A stretch of DNA of 64,000 nucleotides from Leptospira langatensis (GCF_004770615.1 NZ_RQER01000010.1:310001-374000), one strand, 5' to 3'; shown: positions 49,761 through 61,158, numbered from the stretch's first letter. Notes: generated by a model from the letters alone, not told the origin. Program-made: numbers and translations.

Positions 49761-50471
49761 CTACCTAAGTTCTCTTAATGCGTCATACAAAGAAATCGCT
49801 TTATACGCCACTCTTTCATTGCTTTTATATATTAAGATCTCCATTTGGTTGGATCTAGGAAATCGTTTTCGGATCTCCGAGAGAGGGATCTTCATTGTCC
49901 TAGTTTCTAATTTTCGATTTAAAACTTCCGAGTTCTCGATGCGAACGATCAGTGTGAGATCCGTTTTTACGGAAGCTTCTTTTTCTTCGGAAGAAAGGAC
50001 GATCTCTCTTTCGGAGCCTTCTTCTTTTGTATCGCTTATAGTGCGGAATGGGATTGTGATCAGTTCGAACAATGCGACTAGGTCCGCGAAACTACCTAGA
50101 ATGTCTCGGTTCCAAGGTTTCTCGTCCGTGGAGATCTGTCTGTAGTTCTCCGATTTGCGATAGTCATAGGAGATCTTTTTTCTTTCTACAATTCGTTCGG
50201 ACCTAAGTCTTTCCTGCTTAGTAGTCTCGTGGATGGTTAGTTCCAGATACTTGTTTACGAAAGCATGTTGGATCTCTACTGAGTCGACGATCCGATCCGA
50301 ATCGGAGGAGGTTAATACCTTCGTCTCCAATACTTCTTCTCGGACCGCATAGACTTGGAAGCATCCGGGAAGTAAGAAAATCAAAATTAGGAGCTGGAGT
50401 AGCGTTACAATATTCAATTTTCGGAATGGGATCGGAATAGGAGAGGGAATGTGTTTGCGATCCTCGGACAT
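49761..50471 (-). CDS. Hypothetical lipoprotein downstream of the Ppx/GppA gene
   Basis: 236-aa predicted lipoprotein from MSEDRKHIPSPIPIPFRKLN with a TM-like signal ending LPGC. The frame is open to 50612 but that part overlaps the phosphatase gene. The mature part is charged with many Glu/Lys/Arg and contains a central hydrophobic patch (FADLVALFELITIPFRTI). Two bases separate it from the upstream phosphatase gene, so they share a transcript. No family recognised. Confidence 0.65.
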   Translation of the reverse strand: MSEDRKHIPSPIPIPFRKLNIVTLLQLLILIFLLPGCFQVYAVREEVLETKVLTSSDSDRIVDSVEIQHAFVNKYLELTIHETTKQERLRSERIVERKKISYDYRKSENYRQISTDEKPWNRDILGSFADLVALFELITIPFRTISDTKEEGSEREIVLSSEEKEASVKTDLTLIVRIENSEVLNRKLETRTMKIPLSEIRKRFPRSNQMEILIYKSNERVAYKAISLYDALRELR

Positions 50472-50473
50472 CT

Positions 50474-52027
50474 CTACTGGAAGATCGGAACGAATCCATA
50501 GGCGGACTCGAACGCATCTGCCTGTTCTTCGCAGGCCCAAAGTTCCAGGCTCTTGTCGTAATTTTGATTCGTGACAAGAGAGAAGATGGCCTGGTTCTTT
50601 CTTACCTGGCATTTTACGGTTTCGATCAGTCCCTGTCTGTTCCGATTGCAGGCACTGGCTATCCTAAGAATACCGGAAAGTTTTTGAACGATGTCCTGTT
50701 CTCTTCCTCCGATCCTTTGGAATTCCCTATGCTTGGATTTGGGAGAACTCTTGCGATGGTATCTGGCTGTGAGTGCGATCAATTCTATCTCTCCCCATGT
50801 AAAGCCGAGCATTGCTTCCGAGTTCCGGATCAGATAATAACTATGTTTATGATAGGCGGAGTGGGAAATAAAAAGCCCTACTTCATGAAGTAAAGAAGAA
50901 GCTTCCAAATATTCCCTTTCTTCCTTGCCTAATTTGTGGACTGGCGCGAGTTGATCGAAGATATCCAACGAGAGTTTGGCCACATGCCTCGCGTAATCCT
51001 CATCCCTAGTATAAGAAACAAGAAGATTGTGTATGGACTTCTGGCGAATATCGTCCAGATGCTTAGAATGTTCCTGGTCCTGGAAATGTTCCCATTTGCG
51101 GATGGTATCGTAAATGATCCCTTCTCTAAGAGCGAACTCGGAGATAGTCATATTGGGTAGGTCCAATAGTTGGAAGAGTTCTTCTAAGATCAGTATGCCT
51201 CCAACGATAATATCCGAACGCTTGGAATCGAAACCTTGGATCTTGGCCCTCTTCTTGGAGGTGTCCGCTTCTAGGACAAGGTTTCTTGCCCTTCTGAATT
51301 CTGCGGAGGTAAATGTATAGTGATTGAGAGGGATCTCTTCGGTCTCTCCGTCAAAGGCCCGGATAATTCCTGCAGTAGCCTGTGCTGTCCCTGAGGATCC
51401 GATGACCATTTCCGGTCTTAGGTCCCGGATGATCTTTCGAAAGGGAAGAATGGTCTCTTCTACATATAGTTTGCATTTTCGGATTTGAGAGGAATCCAAT
51501 GGATCCGATTTTAAGAACTTCTCCGTGAGTCGTATGGCTCCCAATTTAAAGCTTTTGGAGAAGAGTATATCTCCTCTATAGCCTACCAGAACCTCGGTAC
51601 TTCCTCCGCCAATGTCTATCAGCAATATCTTCTTATCGAATACCGGGAGTCCTTGCAGGATCCCGAAGTATATGAGTCGGGCTTCTTCGTATCCGCTGAT
51701 AACGTCTATCTTGATGCCCGCTTCCTTCCAAGCGGCCTCCTGGAATTGGGACCGATTGGAGGCTTCTCTCAAGGCAGATGTAGCAACTGCTCGGATCTCG
51801 GCCTTGGAATTATCCGCCAATAGTTTGAAGCGCTTCAAACAGTCTATAGCGCGCTTGAATGCGGGAGGATCGATCTCTCCTCCTTCTTCTAAACCGCTTC
51901 CGAGACGAACGTTCTCCTTCTCTCTGGCTATGGCTTCGAAGGTACCGTTTTCTCGGACCCGAACGATGATCATGTGAAAGGAGTTTGTGCCTAGATCGAT
52001 GGCTGCAAGGGTGTTTTCCCGGACCAT
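50474..52027 (-). CDS. Ppx/GppA phosphatase with C-terminal HD-like domain
   Basis: 517-aa protein of the ASKHA fold. N-terminal [17 protein letters not shown] (phosphate 1), [29 protein letters not shown] (phosphate 2) and [15 protein letters not shown] are Ppx/GppA hallmarks, pointing to exopolyphosphatase and/or pppGpp hydrolysis. The last ~200 residues are an HD-type helical domain ([22 protein letters not shown]). Which substrate dominates cannot be told. It diverges from mreB. Confidence 0.88.
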   Translation of the reverse strand: MVRENTLAAIDLGTNSFHMIIVRVRENGTFEAIAREKENVRLGSGLEEGGEIDPPAFKRAIDCLKRFKLLADNSKAEIRAVATSALREASNRSQFQEAAWKEAGIKIDVISGYEEARLIYFGILQGLPVFDKKILLIDIGGGSTEVLVGYRGDILFSKSFKLGAIRLTEKFLKSDPLDSSQIRKCKLYVEETILPFRKIIRDLRPEMVIGSSGTAQATAGIIRAFDGETEEIPLNHYTFTSAEFRRARNLVLEADTSKKRAKIQGFDSKRSDIIVGGILILEELFQLLDLPNMTISEFALREGIIYDTIRKWEHFQDQEHSKHLDDIRQKSIHNLLVSYTRDEDYARHVAKLSLDIFDQLAPVHKLGKEEREYLEASSLLHEVGLFISHSAYHKHSYYLIRNSEAMLGFTWGEIELIALTARYHRKSSPKSKHREFQRIGGREQDIVQKLSGILRIASACNRNRQGLIETVKCQVRKNQAIFSLVTNQNYDKSLELWACEEQADAFESAYGFVPIFQ

Positions 52028-52219
52028 AAGTTCCCCAACTTTATGGAGGTCGTAAAGGCTTCCAATTTGTTTTTCGTTTTTTTTGTTTTGGAATTGCCCC
52101 TGGGGATCGGGCAGGAAATATTGAATTCGATCGGCGATGGGAAAATCCTAGAGATTTTCGGGATTTGCGCAGATAATAATAAAAAAGATCAACCGCCTCT
52201 CGGCAAGCAAAGGACAGTA

Positions 52220-53242
52220 ATGATATTCGACAAGCTCTACGGACTATTTTCCAACGATATGGGAATCGACCTCGGAACCGCCAACACTCTCGTCCATGTA
52301 AAGGGGCAAGGTATCGTACTCTCCGAGCCTTCCGTAGTAGCGGTGCATGCTGCTACCGGAAAGGTGCTGGCAGTGGGTCAGGAGGCCAAGAGAATGCTCG
52401 GCCGTACTCCTGGCGAAATTGTGGCAATTCGCCCTATGAAGGACGGGGTGATCGCCGACTTCGAAACGGTCGAAAAAATGATCCGTTACTTCATCGCCAA
52501 AGTTCACAATCGTACTACATTCGTAAAACCTAGGATCGTGATCGGAGTTCCTTCCGGAATTACCGAGGTGGAAAGACGTGCCGTTCGTGAGTCCGCAGAG
52601 CAAGCGGGCGCGAGAGAGATCTTCCTCATCGACGAGGCGCTTGCGGCAGCCATCGGTGCGAATATCCCGATCAACGAGCCTGCAGGGAACATGATCGTGG
52701 ATATCGGCGGTGGTACCACAGAGATCGCAGTGATTTCATTAGGCGGTATGGTGATCGCAGAGTCCATCCGTACTGGTGGGGACGAGTTCGACGATGCAAT
52801 CATCAAGTATCTCAGAAACCAATACAATCTAGTCGTTGGTGAGAGAACGGCAGAGGATATCAAGCTTACCATTGGTAACGCATACCCGGAGAAGAAGACA
52901 GAGACCATGGAAGTCAAAGGTAGAGATGCGATCTCCGGTCTTCCTCGTACTTTGGAATTGGAATCTAACGAGATCCGTAAAGCGCTCAAAGAACCTACCG
53001 ACGAGATCTTGGACGGGATCAAACGAGTTCTGGAAAGAACTCCTCCTGAACTTGCTTCCGATATCGTAGAGAGAGGGATCGTTCTTACCGGAGGAGGATG
53101 CCTTCTTCGCGGATTAGAAACATATCTTTCCAAAGAAACCGGAGTTCCTGTATTCAGAGCGGAAAACCCTTTGACCTGTGTGGTCTTAGGAACCGGAAAA
53201 TTCCTAGACGAAGTTAAATACCTTAAGCCTGGAATTCGCTGA
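52220..53242 (+). CDS. mreB: Rod-shape determining actin homologue MreB
   Basis: 340-aa bacterial actin. Start at ATG 52220 with AAAGGA upstream; the frame is open to 52043 but the first 59 codons do not match the family. [47 protein letters not shown] and [15 protein letters not shown] are the nucleotide-binding blocks. It forms filaments that guide the elongasome. First gene of mreB-mreC-mreD-mrdA-rodA. A hairpin follows its stop. Confidence 0.96.
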   Translation: MIFDKLYGLFSNDMGIDLGTANTLVHVKGQGIVLSEPSVVAVHAATGKVLAVGQEAKRMLGRTPGEIVAIRPMKDGVIADFETVEKMIRYFIAKVHNRTTFVKPRIVIGVPSGITEVERRAVRESAEQAGAREIFLIDEALAAAIGANIPINEPAGNMIVDIGGGTTEIAVISLGGMVIAESIRTGGDEFDDAIIKYLRNQYNLVVGERTAEDIKLTIGNAYPEKKTETMEVKGRDAISGLPRTLELESNEIRKALKEPTDEILDGIKRVLERTPPELASDIVERGIVLTGGGCLLRGLETYLSKETGVPVFRAENPLTCVVLGTGKFLDEVKYLKPGIR

Positions 53243-53268
53243 TCCTAATTTGCTTGGGATCAGATTTT
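53239..53268 (+). terminator. Hairpin between mreB and mreC
   Basis: CTGATCC (53239-53245) pairs with GGATCAG (53257-53263) with an 11-nt loop, followed by ATTTTG. The stem includes the mreB stop codon. The 7-bp stem and short T-run suggest a partial terminator that lets some transcription into mreC. Confidence 0.5.
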
Positions 53269-53279
53269 GAACCGTTAAT

Positions 53280-54383
53280 ATGCTTTGGCTCCAAGTAAAT
53301 AAAAGTAAGGAAACAGTCTCTCTTCTTTTTTGCATCGTATTTTCGATCCTTTCTTTGACGTTCAAGAGCAATGTCTTAGTAAGAGGGATCGCTAGCTTCC
53401 AAAGAGTAGGGGACTCCGTTTCCGGTTCGATAGACGGGGTCGGTTCCTTCTTCAAAGGAGCTTATACTAAATTAGAATCTTTTGAAGCAGTTCGTCAGGA
53501 GAGAGATGCCTGCGTTGCCGCAGTGGACGATTATAAACTCCTTCCCCAAGACTTGGAACGCTTAAACAGAGAGAACGAGATCCTCCGAAGAGAGCTTCGT
53601 TTTAATACTCGACAAAAGTTTGCAACCGTTAAAGCGGAAGTCCTTTCCGTTCGTTTGAATTCTATTTATCGTACTATCATTATAGACAAAGGTTCCGAAG
53701 CGGGGATCAAACCGTACATGCCAGTTACCGCGAGAGCGGTAAACCAGAAGGGCGAGATCATAGAAGCTCTCGTAGGCAAGGTGATCGCTGTGACAGGCGG
53801 TTCTGCCATCGTACAACCATTAATAAATTCTAATTTTAGCATGGGTGTTTCCATTCCGGATAGCAATCTTTGGGCCACTCTTTCCGGTAACTCAGGAAGA
53901 GGAACAGAGTCTCTTATGAATTATATCGATAGCGGTATCATCATAGATCCGAGAGTGTTCGGGGACTATCCTATGGGTCCAAGCGAGATGATCCAATACA
54001 CCGAATCCTTAAGCAAGATCGGAAAAGCAGTCTACAGTTCCGGTGCCTCCGGGATCTTTCCTCCGGGCATTCCGGTTGGGATCATCACAGAAGAAGGTCC
54101 TAGGAACGGAAGCTTCAAGACAGCATTCTTAAAACCATTCGTGCGTTTTGATATGATCGAGTCGGTGACCATTCTACTCAAACTTCCTGAAAAATGGGCG
54201 GAGACTTGGCCGGAAGGACAGAATATCAATATTGAAAATCCGTATTTTGGTGAATTAAATTATCCTAAAGAAGATCGAGAGCCCAAGGCTCCGGCTCCCG
54301 GAGCGGTGAAGCCCGCTGAGAACAAGCCGCTGAAACCGAAACAAGATGGCGGATCCGGTTTTACGGAAGAGGAAACCAACTGA
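53280..54383 (+). CDS. mreC: Rod-shape determining protein MreC
   Basis: 367-aa bitopic protein: one N-terminal TM ([16 protein letters not shown]), a coiled coil near residues 60-105 ([35 protein letters not shown] in part) and the periplasmic beta-barrel pair ([32 protein letters not shown]). It links MreB to PBP2 and RodA. The C-terminal ~45 residues are Pro/Lys-rich and probably disordered. No clear ribosome site; the stop overlaps the mreD start. Confidence 0.92.
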   Translation: MLWLQVNKSKETVSLLFCIVFSILSLTFKSNVLVRGIASFQRVGDSVSGSIDGVGSFFKGAYTKLESFEAVRQERDACVAAVDDYKLLPQDLERLNRENEILRRELRFNTRQKFATVKAEVLSVRLNSIYRTIIIDKGSEAGIKPYMPVTARAVNQKGEIIEALVGKVIAVTGGSAIVQPLINSNFSMGVSIPDSNLWATLSGNSGRGTESLMNYIDSGIIIDPRVFGDYPMGPSEMIQYTESLSKIGKAVYSSGASGIFPPGIPVGIITEEGPRNGSFKTAFLKPFVRFDMIESVTILLKLPEKWAETWPEGQNINIENPYFGELNYPKEDREPKAPAPGAVKPAENKPLKPKQDGGSGFTEEETN

Positions 54384-54886
54384 TGATCCTAGAATATGTA
54401 GTCATCGGCGCGGGGATTTTCATTTCCCATTTCTTGAATGGTACCAACGCTTTCGAGATCTCCGGATACAAACCGGATTTCATGGTATTATTCGTTCTAT
54501 TCTTCGCACTCAGAAGAGGGACCATGGCAGGGATCTGGATCGGATTCTTTGGCGGTCTTCTTTCTGATTCGGGACTGGGCGGTGAGATCGTAGGCAATGT
54601 GGTCACCTATAAGATTGGACTTCATTCCCTTACTTTCTGCCTCATGGGTTATATCGTAGGAAAATTCGCAAGGCCCGCCTATCACGAAAATCAGATCTCT
54701 ATCATGTTGTATTCATTGGTGGTGACCTTGGTCACGAGAGTTGCAACGTACTTTCTATTCTCGCTCTTCTTTCATGAGAATCTGAATTATTCTATCTTTA
54801 GTACTTCTATCTTTAACGCTATTATTGCGCCTATTTTCTTCTGGATCTTAGGCAAACTCTATCGTTTGGAGCAGGCGGAAGCATAA
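54383..54886 (+). CDS. mreD: Rod-shape determining protein MreD
   Basis: 167-aa protein with five to six TM helices, including [21 protein letters not shown] and [20 protein letters not shown], which fit the MreD pattern (P-D-x-x-x-x before a helix and G-F-x-x-G-L-x-x-D). It bridges the MreC and elongasome proteins. Overlaps mreC by one base (TGATG), and mrdA follows one base after the stop. Confidence 0.88.
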   Translation: MILEYVVIGAGIFISHFLNGTNAFEISGYKPDFMVLFVLFFALRRGTMAGIWIGFFGGLLSDSGLGGEIVGNVVTYKIGLHSLTFCLMGYIVGKFARPAYHENQISIMLYSLVVTLVTRVATYFLFSLFFHENLNYSIFSTSIFNAIIAPIFFWILGKLYRLEQAEA

Positions 54887-54887
54887 T

Positions 54888-56828
54888 ATGCTTGGGGGAG
54901 GAGGATCTTCTTCAGCCACAGAATTTAGACTGGAGCGCAGTTTCAGGCTAAGACTATACATGTTCTCCGGACTCGTGGCCTTCGCGTTAGTCGCGTTTGT
55001 CGTTCAATTATTCAATTTGCAGATCGTTCAGGGAACTGATAACTCTCTTAAAGCTGAGAAGTTCGTAAGAAAAAGTGAGACCATTCCCGCAGCACGCGGA
55101 GAAATGTTCGATCGGAACTTCCTCACTCCGGAAACTTCGATGGCTCTGGTCTCCAATTACTCCAGCTTGGATGCGGTCTTAAACACTTCCCTTCTAAAAT
55201 ACGATCCTGCTAAAGTACGAAATTTCCTCCAGGAATTCGCGAGAACTCTTTCGATCCCGATGTCCTATTACGAAGAGGATCTCATAGAGCCGAAGTTTTC
55301 CAAGAATATCAAGTCCAAGAAACCGTTCGTTCTCTTGGAAGCCATCAGTAAGGCGCAACAGGAAAGGATCTCCGTCTTCGATACGATTTCAAAATATGTA
55401 ATATTGGTACCTTCTCCCAGAAGGATCTATAAAATGGGACCTGCTCTGGCGCATGTCACCGGCTATATTGGAAAGCCGAGCAAGACGGATCTTTTGACTC
55501 GGGAGATCAAGTCGTATCAGTGGCTTGGAAAAGACGGACTGGAATTGCAATACGATGCTCGTCTCCGAGGAACGGACGGATTCAGGATCCAAAAGAGAAG
55601 TTCCGAAGGAAATATAGAAGAGGAGAGAGTGGTAGAACATTCCACTCCCGGAAATAACCTTGTCCTAACAATCGATAAGGATATCCAGCTCGCCGCGTAC
55701 AAGGCTCTCAAGGGAGCGAGAGGGACTGCGATCGCGTTACGTCCTTCTACCGGAGAGGTGCTTGCGATGGCATCCAATCCGAGTTACGATCCGAATATCC
55801 TATCAGGCAAAAGCAGATCCGAGAGAACGGCCCATTATAAGAGAGTGGATGCTAACGGTGGATTCTTGAATTTAGCGATCCAATCCAAATTTCCACCCGC
55901 TTCCACCTATAAAACGTTAGTTGCTATGGCAGCTCTGGAGAGCGGTCACAAGGTGGATTATACTCCGGAAACCAGTTATAGCTGCAACGGAAGTTATATC
56001 TTGAAGTCCACATTTGCAGGTGTTCCGGATCAGGTATTTTACTGTTGGGAGAAGGGTGGTCATGGAACGAACGACCTGGCTCATGCTCTCCAAAAATCCT
56101 GCTCGGTGTATTTCTATAATCTAGGTTATAAACTCGGTTCCGATCCTATCTTAACCTATTCTCGTTTGTTCTTATTGGATCAAAAATCCAAGATAGATCT
56201 GCCGGGAGAGATCAGCGGATTCGTACCTTCTTCTGCTTGGAAGAAGAGAACGTACGGGACCAGATGGTTCGACGGGGACACGATCAACCTTTCTATCGGA
56301 CAAGGATTCATGTCGGTCACTCCTCTCGGAATGGCATTGTTCTATGCAGGCTTATTGAATCGAGGACAGATCTATCAGCCGTATGTGGTGAATGAGATCC
56401 GGGATCCTTTGGACAATTCCATTATCAATCGGACAGAGCCGCAAAGACTCAGGGATATTCCTATCCAAGCTTCTACGATCGAAGCGATCAAGACAGGTCT
56501 TCGTTTAGTTGTGAAGAGCGGGACCGCGGCATTCGTTCTGAATAAACCGGGACTTCCGGACATTGCAGGAAAGACAGGAACCGCTCAAACCAGAAGAAGG
56601 GGAGCCTCCGGTTCCAACCACGCTTGGTTCATCGGATACGCTCCTGCAAATGCGCCTGTGAGCGAACAAGTATTAGTCGCAGTATTCGTGGAATACGGAG
56701 TGGGTGGAGCCGCCGGAGCCGCTCCTGTGGCGAGAGAAATGTTTAGGGCCGCCTTCCCACCGGGAAGTTTTAAACGAACTGCAGAAGTGCCGGAAGCAGC
56801 ACCGGTATTACCGGAGAAGATCCAATGA
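54888..56828 (+). CDS. mrdA: Penicillin-binding protein 2 (elongation transpeptidase)
   Basis: 646-aa class B PBP. One N-terminal TM, then a dimerisation/pedestal domain with RGEMFDRN, then the transpeptidase domain with SxxK in [10 protein letters not shown], SxN in SCSVYFYN and KTG in AGKTGTAQT. It cross-links peptidoglycan in the side wall with RodA, which is encoded next and overlaps its stop by ATGA. Confidence 0.94.
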   Translation: MLGGGGSSSATEFRLERSFRLRLYMFSGLVAFALVAFVVQLFNLQIVQGTDNSLKAEKFVRKSETIPAARGEMFDRNFLTPETSMALVSNYSSLDAVLNTSLLKYDPAKVRNFLQEFARTLSIPMSYYEEDLIEPKFSKNIKSKKPFVLLEAISKAQQERISVFDTISKYVILVPSPRRIYKMGPALAHVTGYIGKPSKTDLLTREIKSYQWLGKDGLELQYDARLRGTDGFRIQKRSSEGNIEEERVVEHSTPGNNLVLTIDKDIQLAAYKALKGARGTAIALRPSTGEVLAMASNPSYDPNILSGKSRSERTAHYKRVDANGGFLNLAIQSKFPPASTYKTLVAMAALESGHKVDYTPETSYSCNGSYILKSTFAGVPDQVFYCWEKGGHGTNDLAHALQKSCSVYFYNLGYKLGSDPILTYSRLFLLDQKSKIDLPGEISGFVPSSAWKKRTYGTRWFDGDTINLSIGQGFMSVTPLGMALFYAGLLNRGQIYQPYVVNEIRDPLDNSIINRTEPQRLRDIPIQASTIEAIKTGLRLVVKSGTAAFVLNKPGLPDIAGKTGTAQTRRRGASGSNHAWFIGYAPANAPVSEQVLVAVFVEYGVGGAAGAAPVAREMFRAAFPPGSFKRTAEVPEAAPVLPEKIQ

Positions 56829-58345
56829 TGTCCGACAGATCCATAGATAGAATCGATTACTTCCTAGTCGGATCCGTGATCATAGTAGTGCTCTGCAGTG
56901 TTCTCACATTGTATTCCCAAGAATATAACTTCGACGATCCATCGGTGGGGCTCATGGCTCACAAATGGTTTAAGCAATTCTTATTCTTCTTAGTCGGTCT
57001 TGTGGTGATGTGGTTCGTGTCCAGGGTCAATTACCAGTTGATCGGCGCGTATGCTTTGTTCGTGTACGGATTTGCCATTCTTCTTTTGATGCTCACCTTG
57101 GTGAAATGGATCGGGTATCTTCCTTCTAGCCGGGGTGCGAGATCTTGGATCAAGATAGGTCCCTTTCTATTGCAGGCCTCCGAGTTCGCAAAACTTGCGA
57201 CAGTGATCCTCTTAGGACAGTATTTGGTCTTAAAAGAAAAAGAGATGAAGAAGTTAGTCGTGCTTGTGATCCCGTTCGGGATCGTTCTTCTTCCGATGGT
57301 GCTGATCCTATTGCAGCCGGACTTTGGAACTGCGGTATCCTTCTTACCGATCTTATTCACTATGTTGTTTCTGGGAGGAGCCGACTATTTGCATATCGGT
57401 TCCTTTATTACGTTCGGAGGCATTTCACTTGTTCTCCCTATGTATGTAGAATACTCCAAACTCACACTCTTAAACGATATATTAGCTTTTCTGCAAAGAA
57501 CAGGAAAGACGGACCTTCTCTCCGTGGTGAACAGATTGGGTGGAAAGACCTGGCAGGTCGTAGACGGAAAAGAAGTCGCCGGAGCGAATCTCACGCCTAA
57601 GACCTTATCTGCCTTGAAAGAGGCTGTGGATCAGGTAGTGGATCTGGAAGCGAGCTTCGTGTTCAAACTTCTCTCCAACCAAACATTATTGATCGGAGTA
57701 GGGGCGGCACTCATCATCTTCAGTATCGTGATGATCCTTTTAAGAATTGCAAGAGGTTCTAAAACATTACGTACTTATTATATTCCCCTTGGGATCTTGG
57801 GAGTCAGCCTTCTCTCCGCGGTAGTGGTGATGAAAACGGTTCCGTTCCGAGAGAACCAGGTAATCCGTTTGACTGCATTCTTGAATCCGGACGAATTCAA
57901 GCAAGGAGCCGGATACCAGTTGAGAGCTTCTAAGCCTGCGGTTGGTTCCGGAAAGCTCGTTGGAAAGGGATTCCTGAACGCGGAGATGACCGAAGGAAAG
58001 ATCCCTCATGTGCCAGAGGCCAGCACCGATTTTATCTTTGCTTCTTGGGCGGAACAGACAGGATTCATAGGATCCGTGTTCTTATTATTCTTTTTGTTCT
58101 CTATCCCGCTCCGAGGACTACAGATCAGCTACGAAAGTAAGGATAGATTCGGTTCCTTGCTTGCTTCCGGGATCGTTGCCATGCTATTCTATCACATGGC
58201 GATCAATATAGGGATTGTGCTCGGGCTTATGCCTGTGACCGGGATCCCGCTCTCCTTCATGAGTTATGGAGGATCCCACTTGATCATGTCCATGGTGGCA
58301 GTCGGGATCATTCTATCCATTAAGATGAGAAAACACGCCAACTAA
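56825..58345 (+). CDS. rodA: Peptidoglycan glycosyltransferase RodA with an enlarged loop
   Basis: 506-aa SEDS protein, partner of PBP2. Conserved parts: [23 protein letters not shown] (in part), [57 protein letters not shown] (in part; the Asp of STDFIF region is the likely catalytic site) and [15 protein letters not shown]. Usual RodA length is near 370-430; here an insert of roughly 75-100 residues (about 220-290) follows [13 protein letters not shown] and is mostly polar, so it is probably a periplasmic loop domain. Last gene of the operon. Confidence 0.92.
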   Translation: MMSDRSIDRIDYFLVGSVIIVVLCSVLTLYSQEYNFDDPSVGLMAHKWFKQFLFFLVGLVVMWFVSRVNYQLIGAYALFVYGFAILLLMLTLVKWIGYLPSSRGARSWIKIGPFLLQASEFAKLATVILLGQYLVLKEKEMKKLVVLVIPFGIVLLPMVLILLQPDFGTAVSFLPILFTMLFLGGADYLHIGSFITFGGISLVLPMYVEYSKLTLLNDILAFLQRTGKTDLLSVVNRLGGKTWQVVDGKEVAGANLTPKTLSALKEAVDQVVDLEASFVFKLLSNQTLLIGVGAALIIFSIVMILLRIARGSKTLRTYYIPLGILGVSLLSAVVVMKTVPFRENQVIRLTAFLNPDEFKQGAGYQLRASKPAVGSGKLVGKGFLNAEMTEGKIPHVPEASTDFIFASWAEQTGFIGSVFLLFFLFSIPLRGLQISYESKDRFGSLLASGIVAMLFYHMAINIGIVLGLMPVTGIPLSFMSYGGSHLIMSMVAVGIILSIKMRKHAN

Positions 58346-58358
58346 AAGACTGTTTGGA

Positions 58359-58431
58359 GGGGGAAAGTCTTCCCCCTGGCCTCAGCCGTAAAACGTCTTC
58401 GGCCACCCCCTTCTCCGGGGCTCCGCCCCGG
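58359..58431. terminator. Two GC-rich hairpins after rodA
   Basis: GGGGGAA / TTCCCCC (58359-58365 and 58370-58376, loop AGTC) and CCGGGG / CCCCGG (58415-58420 and 58426-58431, loop CTCCG) are perfect stems in a 200-bp spacer after rodA. Neither has a following T-run on the plus strand. They probably mark the end of the operon. Confidence 0.45.
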
Positions 58432-58542
58432 ACCCCGAGCGGAAAATTCCTTTTGAAAGTCAAAATCGCAGTCGATAATCAAAAGAGATCCATGCTATTT
58501 CCGTTTGCAAATACAGACTTCTTACCTATTATTCGATAAAGC

Positions 58543-59334
58543 ATGGAAAGAGTAAAGGATTCCAGATTCCTCTTCGACTTGAAACGAAAGTTTCGGTATA
58601 TTTTAGAAGAAGTGGAGAAGAATACCTTCGACCAAAACTCGGAAGTAAGAGAACTCGAATCCTTATGGGAAGAGATGTTCGATGTCGCTTCCCGCAATGA
58701 TACTCCTTATTTCAAGGCCAGGCTCTCTAACTTAAAAAGACAATTGGACGGATTCGTTCGTACGAAGGCTTACGAAAAAAGCGAATTCGATAGGATCTAT
58801 AGACAGTTAGAAAAGATCCGCAAAGACGACACCGTAGAATTTTTAGACGAGTCTATGCGTTCCACAATCGCAAGGATCTCGGAAAACACGACCCGCTTCC
58901 CGATCACTTCCGCTTCAAATCATTTAGAGCCCGGATCCTTAGCGGGAATTCCGCTTCTTCTGACGTTCCGATGTGGCACTGTTCATTTCATCGTGAAGTC
59001 GGGACCTAAAAAAGTTTTTCGTAATATAAATCGGAACAAAGACAAGGTGCTCTACGAAGGGAAGAAGTATCCTATCTTTCCGAGTAGATCGATCTATTTC
59101 TCCTGGGAAGGAGAAGAAAGGGCCTGGGAAACGGAACCTGGAAATCTATTGATGATACGTTATCCGGAAGGCATCCGTTTCTTCCGATGCGATGCGATAG
59201 GGGATACGTTCCGGATCCCGGAAGATACGTTTAAAAGACGCTTAACGCCTACGGACAAACAGGGTGGAGAGATCCGATATTATTTCCGCAAGGCGGGAAC
59301 TCGTTATTATTATATTCCGCAGAAAGGAGAATGA
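58543..59334 (+). CDS. Hypothetical protein with beta-rich C-terminal half
   Basis: 263-aa soluble protein. The first ~115 residues are helical and charged (FDLKRKFRYILEEVEKNTF, ESLWEEMFDVASR). The rest looks beta-rich (GIPLLLTFRCGTVHFIVKSG, YPIFPSRSIYFSWEGEER, RYYFRKAGTRYYYIP), faintly like a CheW-type fold, but I see no CheW signature. It is conserved-looking and has normal codon use. Unknown function; it stands alone between the rodA spacer and an AT-rich patch. Confidence 0.65.
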   Translation: MERVKDSRFLFDLKRKFRYILEEVEKNTFDQNSEVRELESLWEEMFDVASRNDTPYFKARLSNLKRQLDGFVRTKAYEKSEFDRIYRQLEKIRKDDTVEFLDESMRSTIARISENTTRFPITSASNHLEPGSLAGIPLLLTFRCGTVHFIVKSGPKKVFRNINRNKDKVLYEGKKYPIFPSRSIYFSWEGEERAWETEPGNLLMIRYPEGIRFFRCDAIGDTFRIPEDTFKRRLTPTDKQGGEIRYYFRKAGTRYYYIPQKGE

Positions 59335-59484
59335 TTGGTTTTTCCAACGATCTTCTTCCTAATAAGAAAAATTCGAATATTTACAATTTGATTTCATCAG
59401 CTCTTTAGGTGATCTTTGTTCTACGAGTTAGGATCCTGAAAATATAAGATCTAAGCTATAGGATGACAGTGGGACTATTTAAAA
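59335..59484. other. AT-rich spacer
   Basis: 150 bp with no gene and lower G+C than the flanks. With the two genes around it this patch differs in composition from the rest of the window. No clear promoter boxes. Confidence 0.4.
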
Positions 59485-59913
59485 ATGGCCGGTAAAATAT
59501 GGATTTTCTTATGGTGTATAAAATCTCCGGTTTTGCTCGTACCGAAAGCCACCGGTGTTGTTTATACAAATCAAACCTGTGGTACTGCCTGCCTCCAAGA
59601 AGAAATAGAGGGTTTCGCTATCCCAATCTCCGATGAATATTCGGATATCGATTACGAACTTAGTTTAGATTTTCGAATCCGAAAGTTATTTCCGGACGGC
59701 AATCCTGGAAACATTGATTTTCGTTTGGCCGAAGCCATCCAATCTATCTTGGATTCTTACAATGAATCGAAGTGGGTGAGAATCGATTTTGAAAAATTGT
59801 CAGAATCTCATGAGGCCTGGTTGAAAGTTAAGTTATATTCTGGTAACGATTACATCCCTTCAGATTTAATCGACGGGCAAGAAGCTATTCTTACCTGGCA
59901 GAATAGCGATTAG
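59485..59913 (+). CDS. DUF6210-like protein
   Basis: 142-aa protein. The N-terminal half reads ATGVVYTNQTCGTACLQEEIEGFAIPI, which fits the DUF6210 pattern (P-x-G-V-V-Y-x-N-Q-x-x-G-x-x-C-x-x-x-x-x-E-G-x-x-V-P). The function of that family is not established; some members lie among toxin-immunity genes. No signal peptide is needed although the first ~20 residues are hydrophobic. A TGA lies in frame just upstream, so this ATG is the earliest start, with a weak ribosome site. It is AT-rich against its neighbours, which suggests recent gain. Confidence 0.6.
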   Translation: MAGKIWIFLWCIKSPVLLVPKATGVVYTNQTCGTACLQEEIEGFAIPISDEYSDIDYELSLDFRIRKLFPDGNPGNIDFRLAEAIQSILDSYNESKWVRIDFEKLSESHEAWLKVKLYSGNDYIPSDLIDGQEAILTWQNSD

Positions 59914-59982
59914 GCATTTGATGCAATATGCAGATTTATTAATTGAGCATAGTAATTCTGACATAACACACGTCTAATCGAA

Positions 59983-60013
59983 GTTCTACGAAAATCGTTT
60001 GCAATTTTGTAGA
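59983..60013. terminator. Inverted repeat in the AT-rich spacer
   Basis: TTCTAC-g-AAAAT (59983-59994) pairs with ATTTT-GTAGAA (60003-60013), 11 bp with one bulge and an 8-nt loop, about 70 bp after the DUF6210-like gene. It may be its terminator or an operator for the next gene. Confidence 0.35.
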
Positions 60014-60054
60014 AAAGCCGGAAAATCCGAACTTCATTTGTTTCTATTTTTCGG

Positions 60055-61158
60055 ATGAACGATCCAGTAACTCATAATTTTTCTTTCTGGGACAATTGGA
60101 CTTTTGAAAGTATCTCTTCTTTGTATTCCGAAGGACTGGATTTTTCGAATTCTAAACGATTGAAAGTGGATCGGGATCGTAATTCTTACGATTGGGAAGA
60201 GATCTGCGAGGCTTGCGTTCAGATAGAGAGCCTATTTAGTCTGATCAATGAACTCGTGCTCAGAGAAAAGATCTTCTACGATAGTAAATTCTCCGACGGT
60301 TGGAGATCTTTCGAAAGATTGAATTCCTTGGACGGGACGCTTCTTATTCCTGTGGACATTCCCACATTCAATCCGGTTGTAGCAGCTTCTAGAAACCAAG
60401 CCTTGGAATTGCTATGTGTTACGGAGAAGATGAGACAACACCAAAAGGAAAACCTCATCGGTTATCAGGAAACAAGGAAATCCCCTCATGACTATTTCGG
60501 CCAAGTGGTTTGGGGAACCGCAGGTAATTTCGGAAGGAGTTCCTTCTTAGGTGCGCATTACGTTCCCCATCCGATCCGAGCTTCTCTTCTGGAGCGAACG
60601 AACTTCTTAAAACCGAATGTAGATCTGGGAACGGAAGTAAAGGAATGGATCAATGAAGAAAGAGTGAAGCTATTCGCCGGTCTGACACCGCTTGGAAAGG
60701 TGCATCACTTTGAACTGATCCTTCCTCCCTTGGTCGCAGAAGTATTGGAATCTTCTTCCAATCTTTCGGAGATCATAGACTCCTCTCTCGAACTTAGGGA
60801 GAAATACAAGAGGATCCGAGAATGGATCGGAGAATACCAGGCTGCAATCGAGAGCGAGGATCCTAGTCAGGTTTCTAATTTTAAGAAGACCTTGGACTTG
60901 GTGAACAAGGACCTGGCGGATATGAAAAAGGGAAGTGAGTTGGGAGACACGAGCGTAGGGGTCTCGTTTTTGAGTGTTAAGGTTCCTTCTCCCAAGATAC
61001 CGGATGTGCGAAAGTTCTGGGGGATCCGAAGCGCTTTGAACAAATTGATTTTGAATCGTAAAGGAGAGAGGGCACTGGCCAGGCTTTTAAGTTGGTTGGA
61101 TTGCGAAGGAGAAAGAGAGATGGAACTGATCAAGGATCACTTTCATCCCCAAAAGTGA
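60055..61158 (+). CDS. 367-aa hypothetical protein with helical C-terminal half
   Basis: 367-aa soluble protein, not recognised. Residues ~1-200 contain mixed structure with a motif PVDIPTFNPVVAASRNQALELL; the segment GKVHHFELILPPLVAEVLESSS precedes a long helical region (ELREKYKRIREWIGEYQAAIE and VSNFKKTLDLVNKDLADMKKG), likely coiled coil. No signal peptide. The ATG at 60055 has no good ribosome site. Its stop lies inside a 12-bp hairpin. It follows the DUF6210-like gene across an AT-rich spacer; whether they were gained together is unknown. Confidence 0.6.
   Translation: MNDPVTHNFSFWDNWTFESISSLYSEGLDFSNSKRLKVDRDRNSYDWEEICEACVQIESLFSLINELVLREKIFYDSKFSDGWRSFERLNSLDGTLLIPVDIPTFNPVVAASRNQALELLCVTEKMRQHQKENLIGYQETRKSPHDYFGQVVWGTAGNFGRSSFLGAHYVPHPIRASLLERTNFLKPNVDLGTEVKEWINEERVKLFAGLTPLGKVHHFELILPPLVAEVLESSSNLSEIIDSSLELREKYKRIREWIGEYQAAIESEDPSQVSNFKKTLDLVNKDLADMKKGSELGDTSVGVSFLSVKVPSPKIPDVRKFWGIRSALNKLILNRKGERALARLLSWLDCEGEREMELIKDHFHPQK

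Noticed and set aside
52504..53133. 209-aa open frame antisense to mreB
   Set aside because: Shadow of a highly conserved gene.
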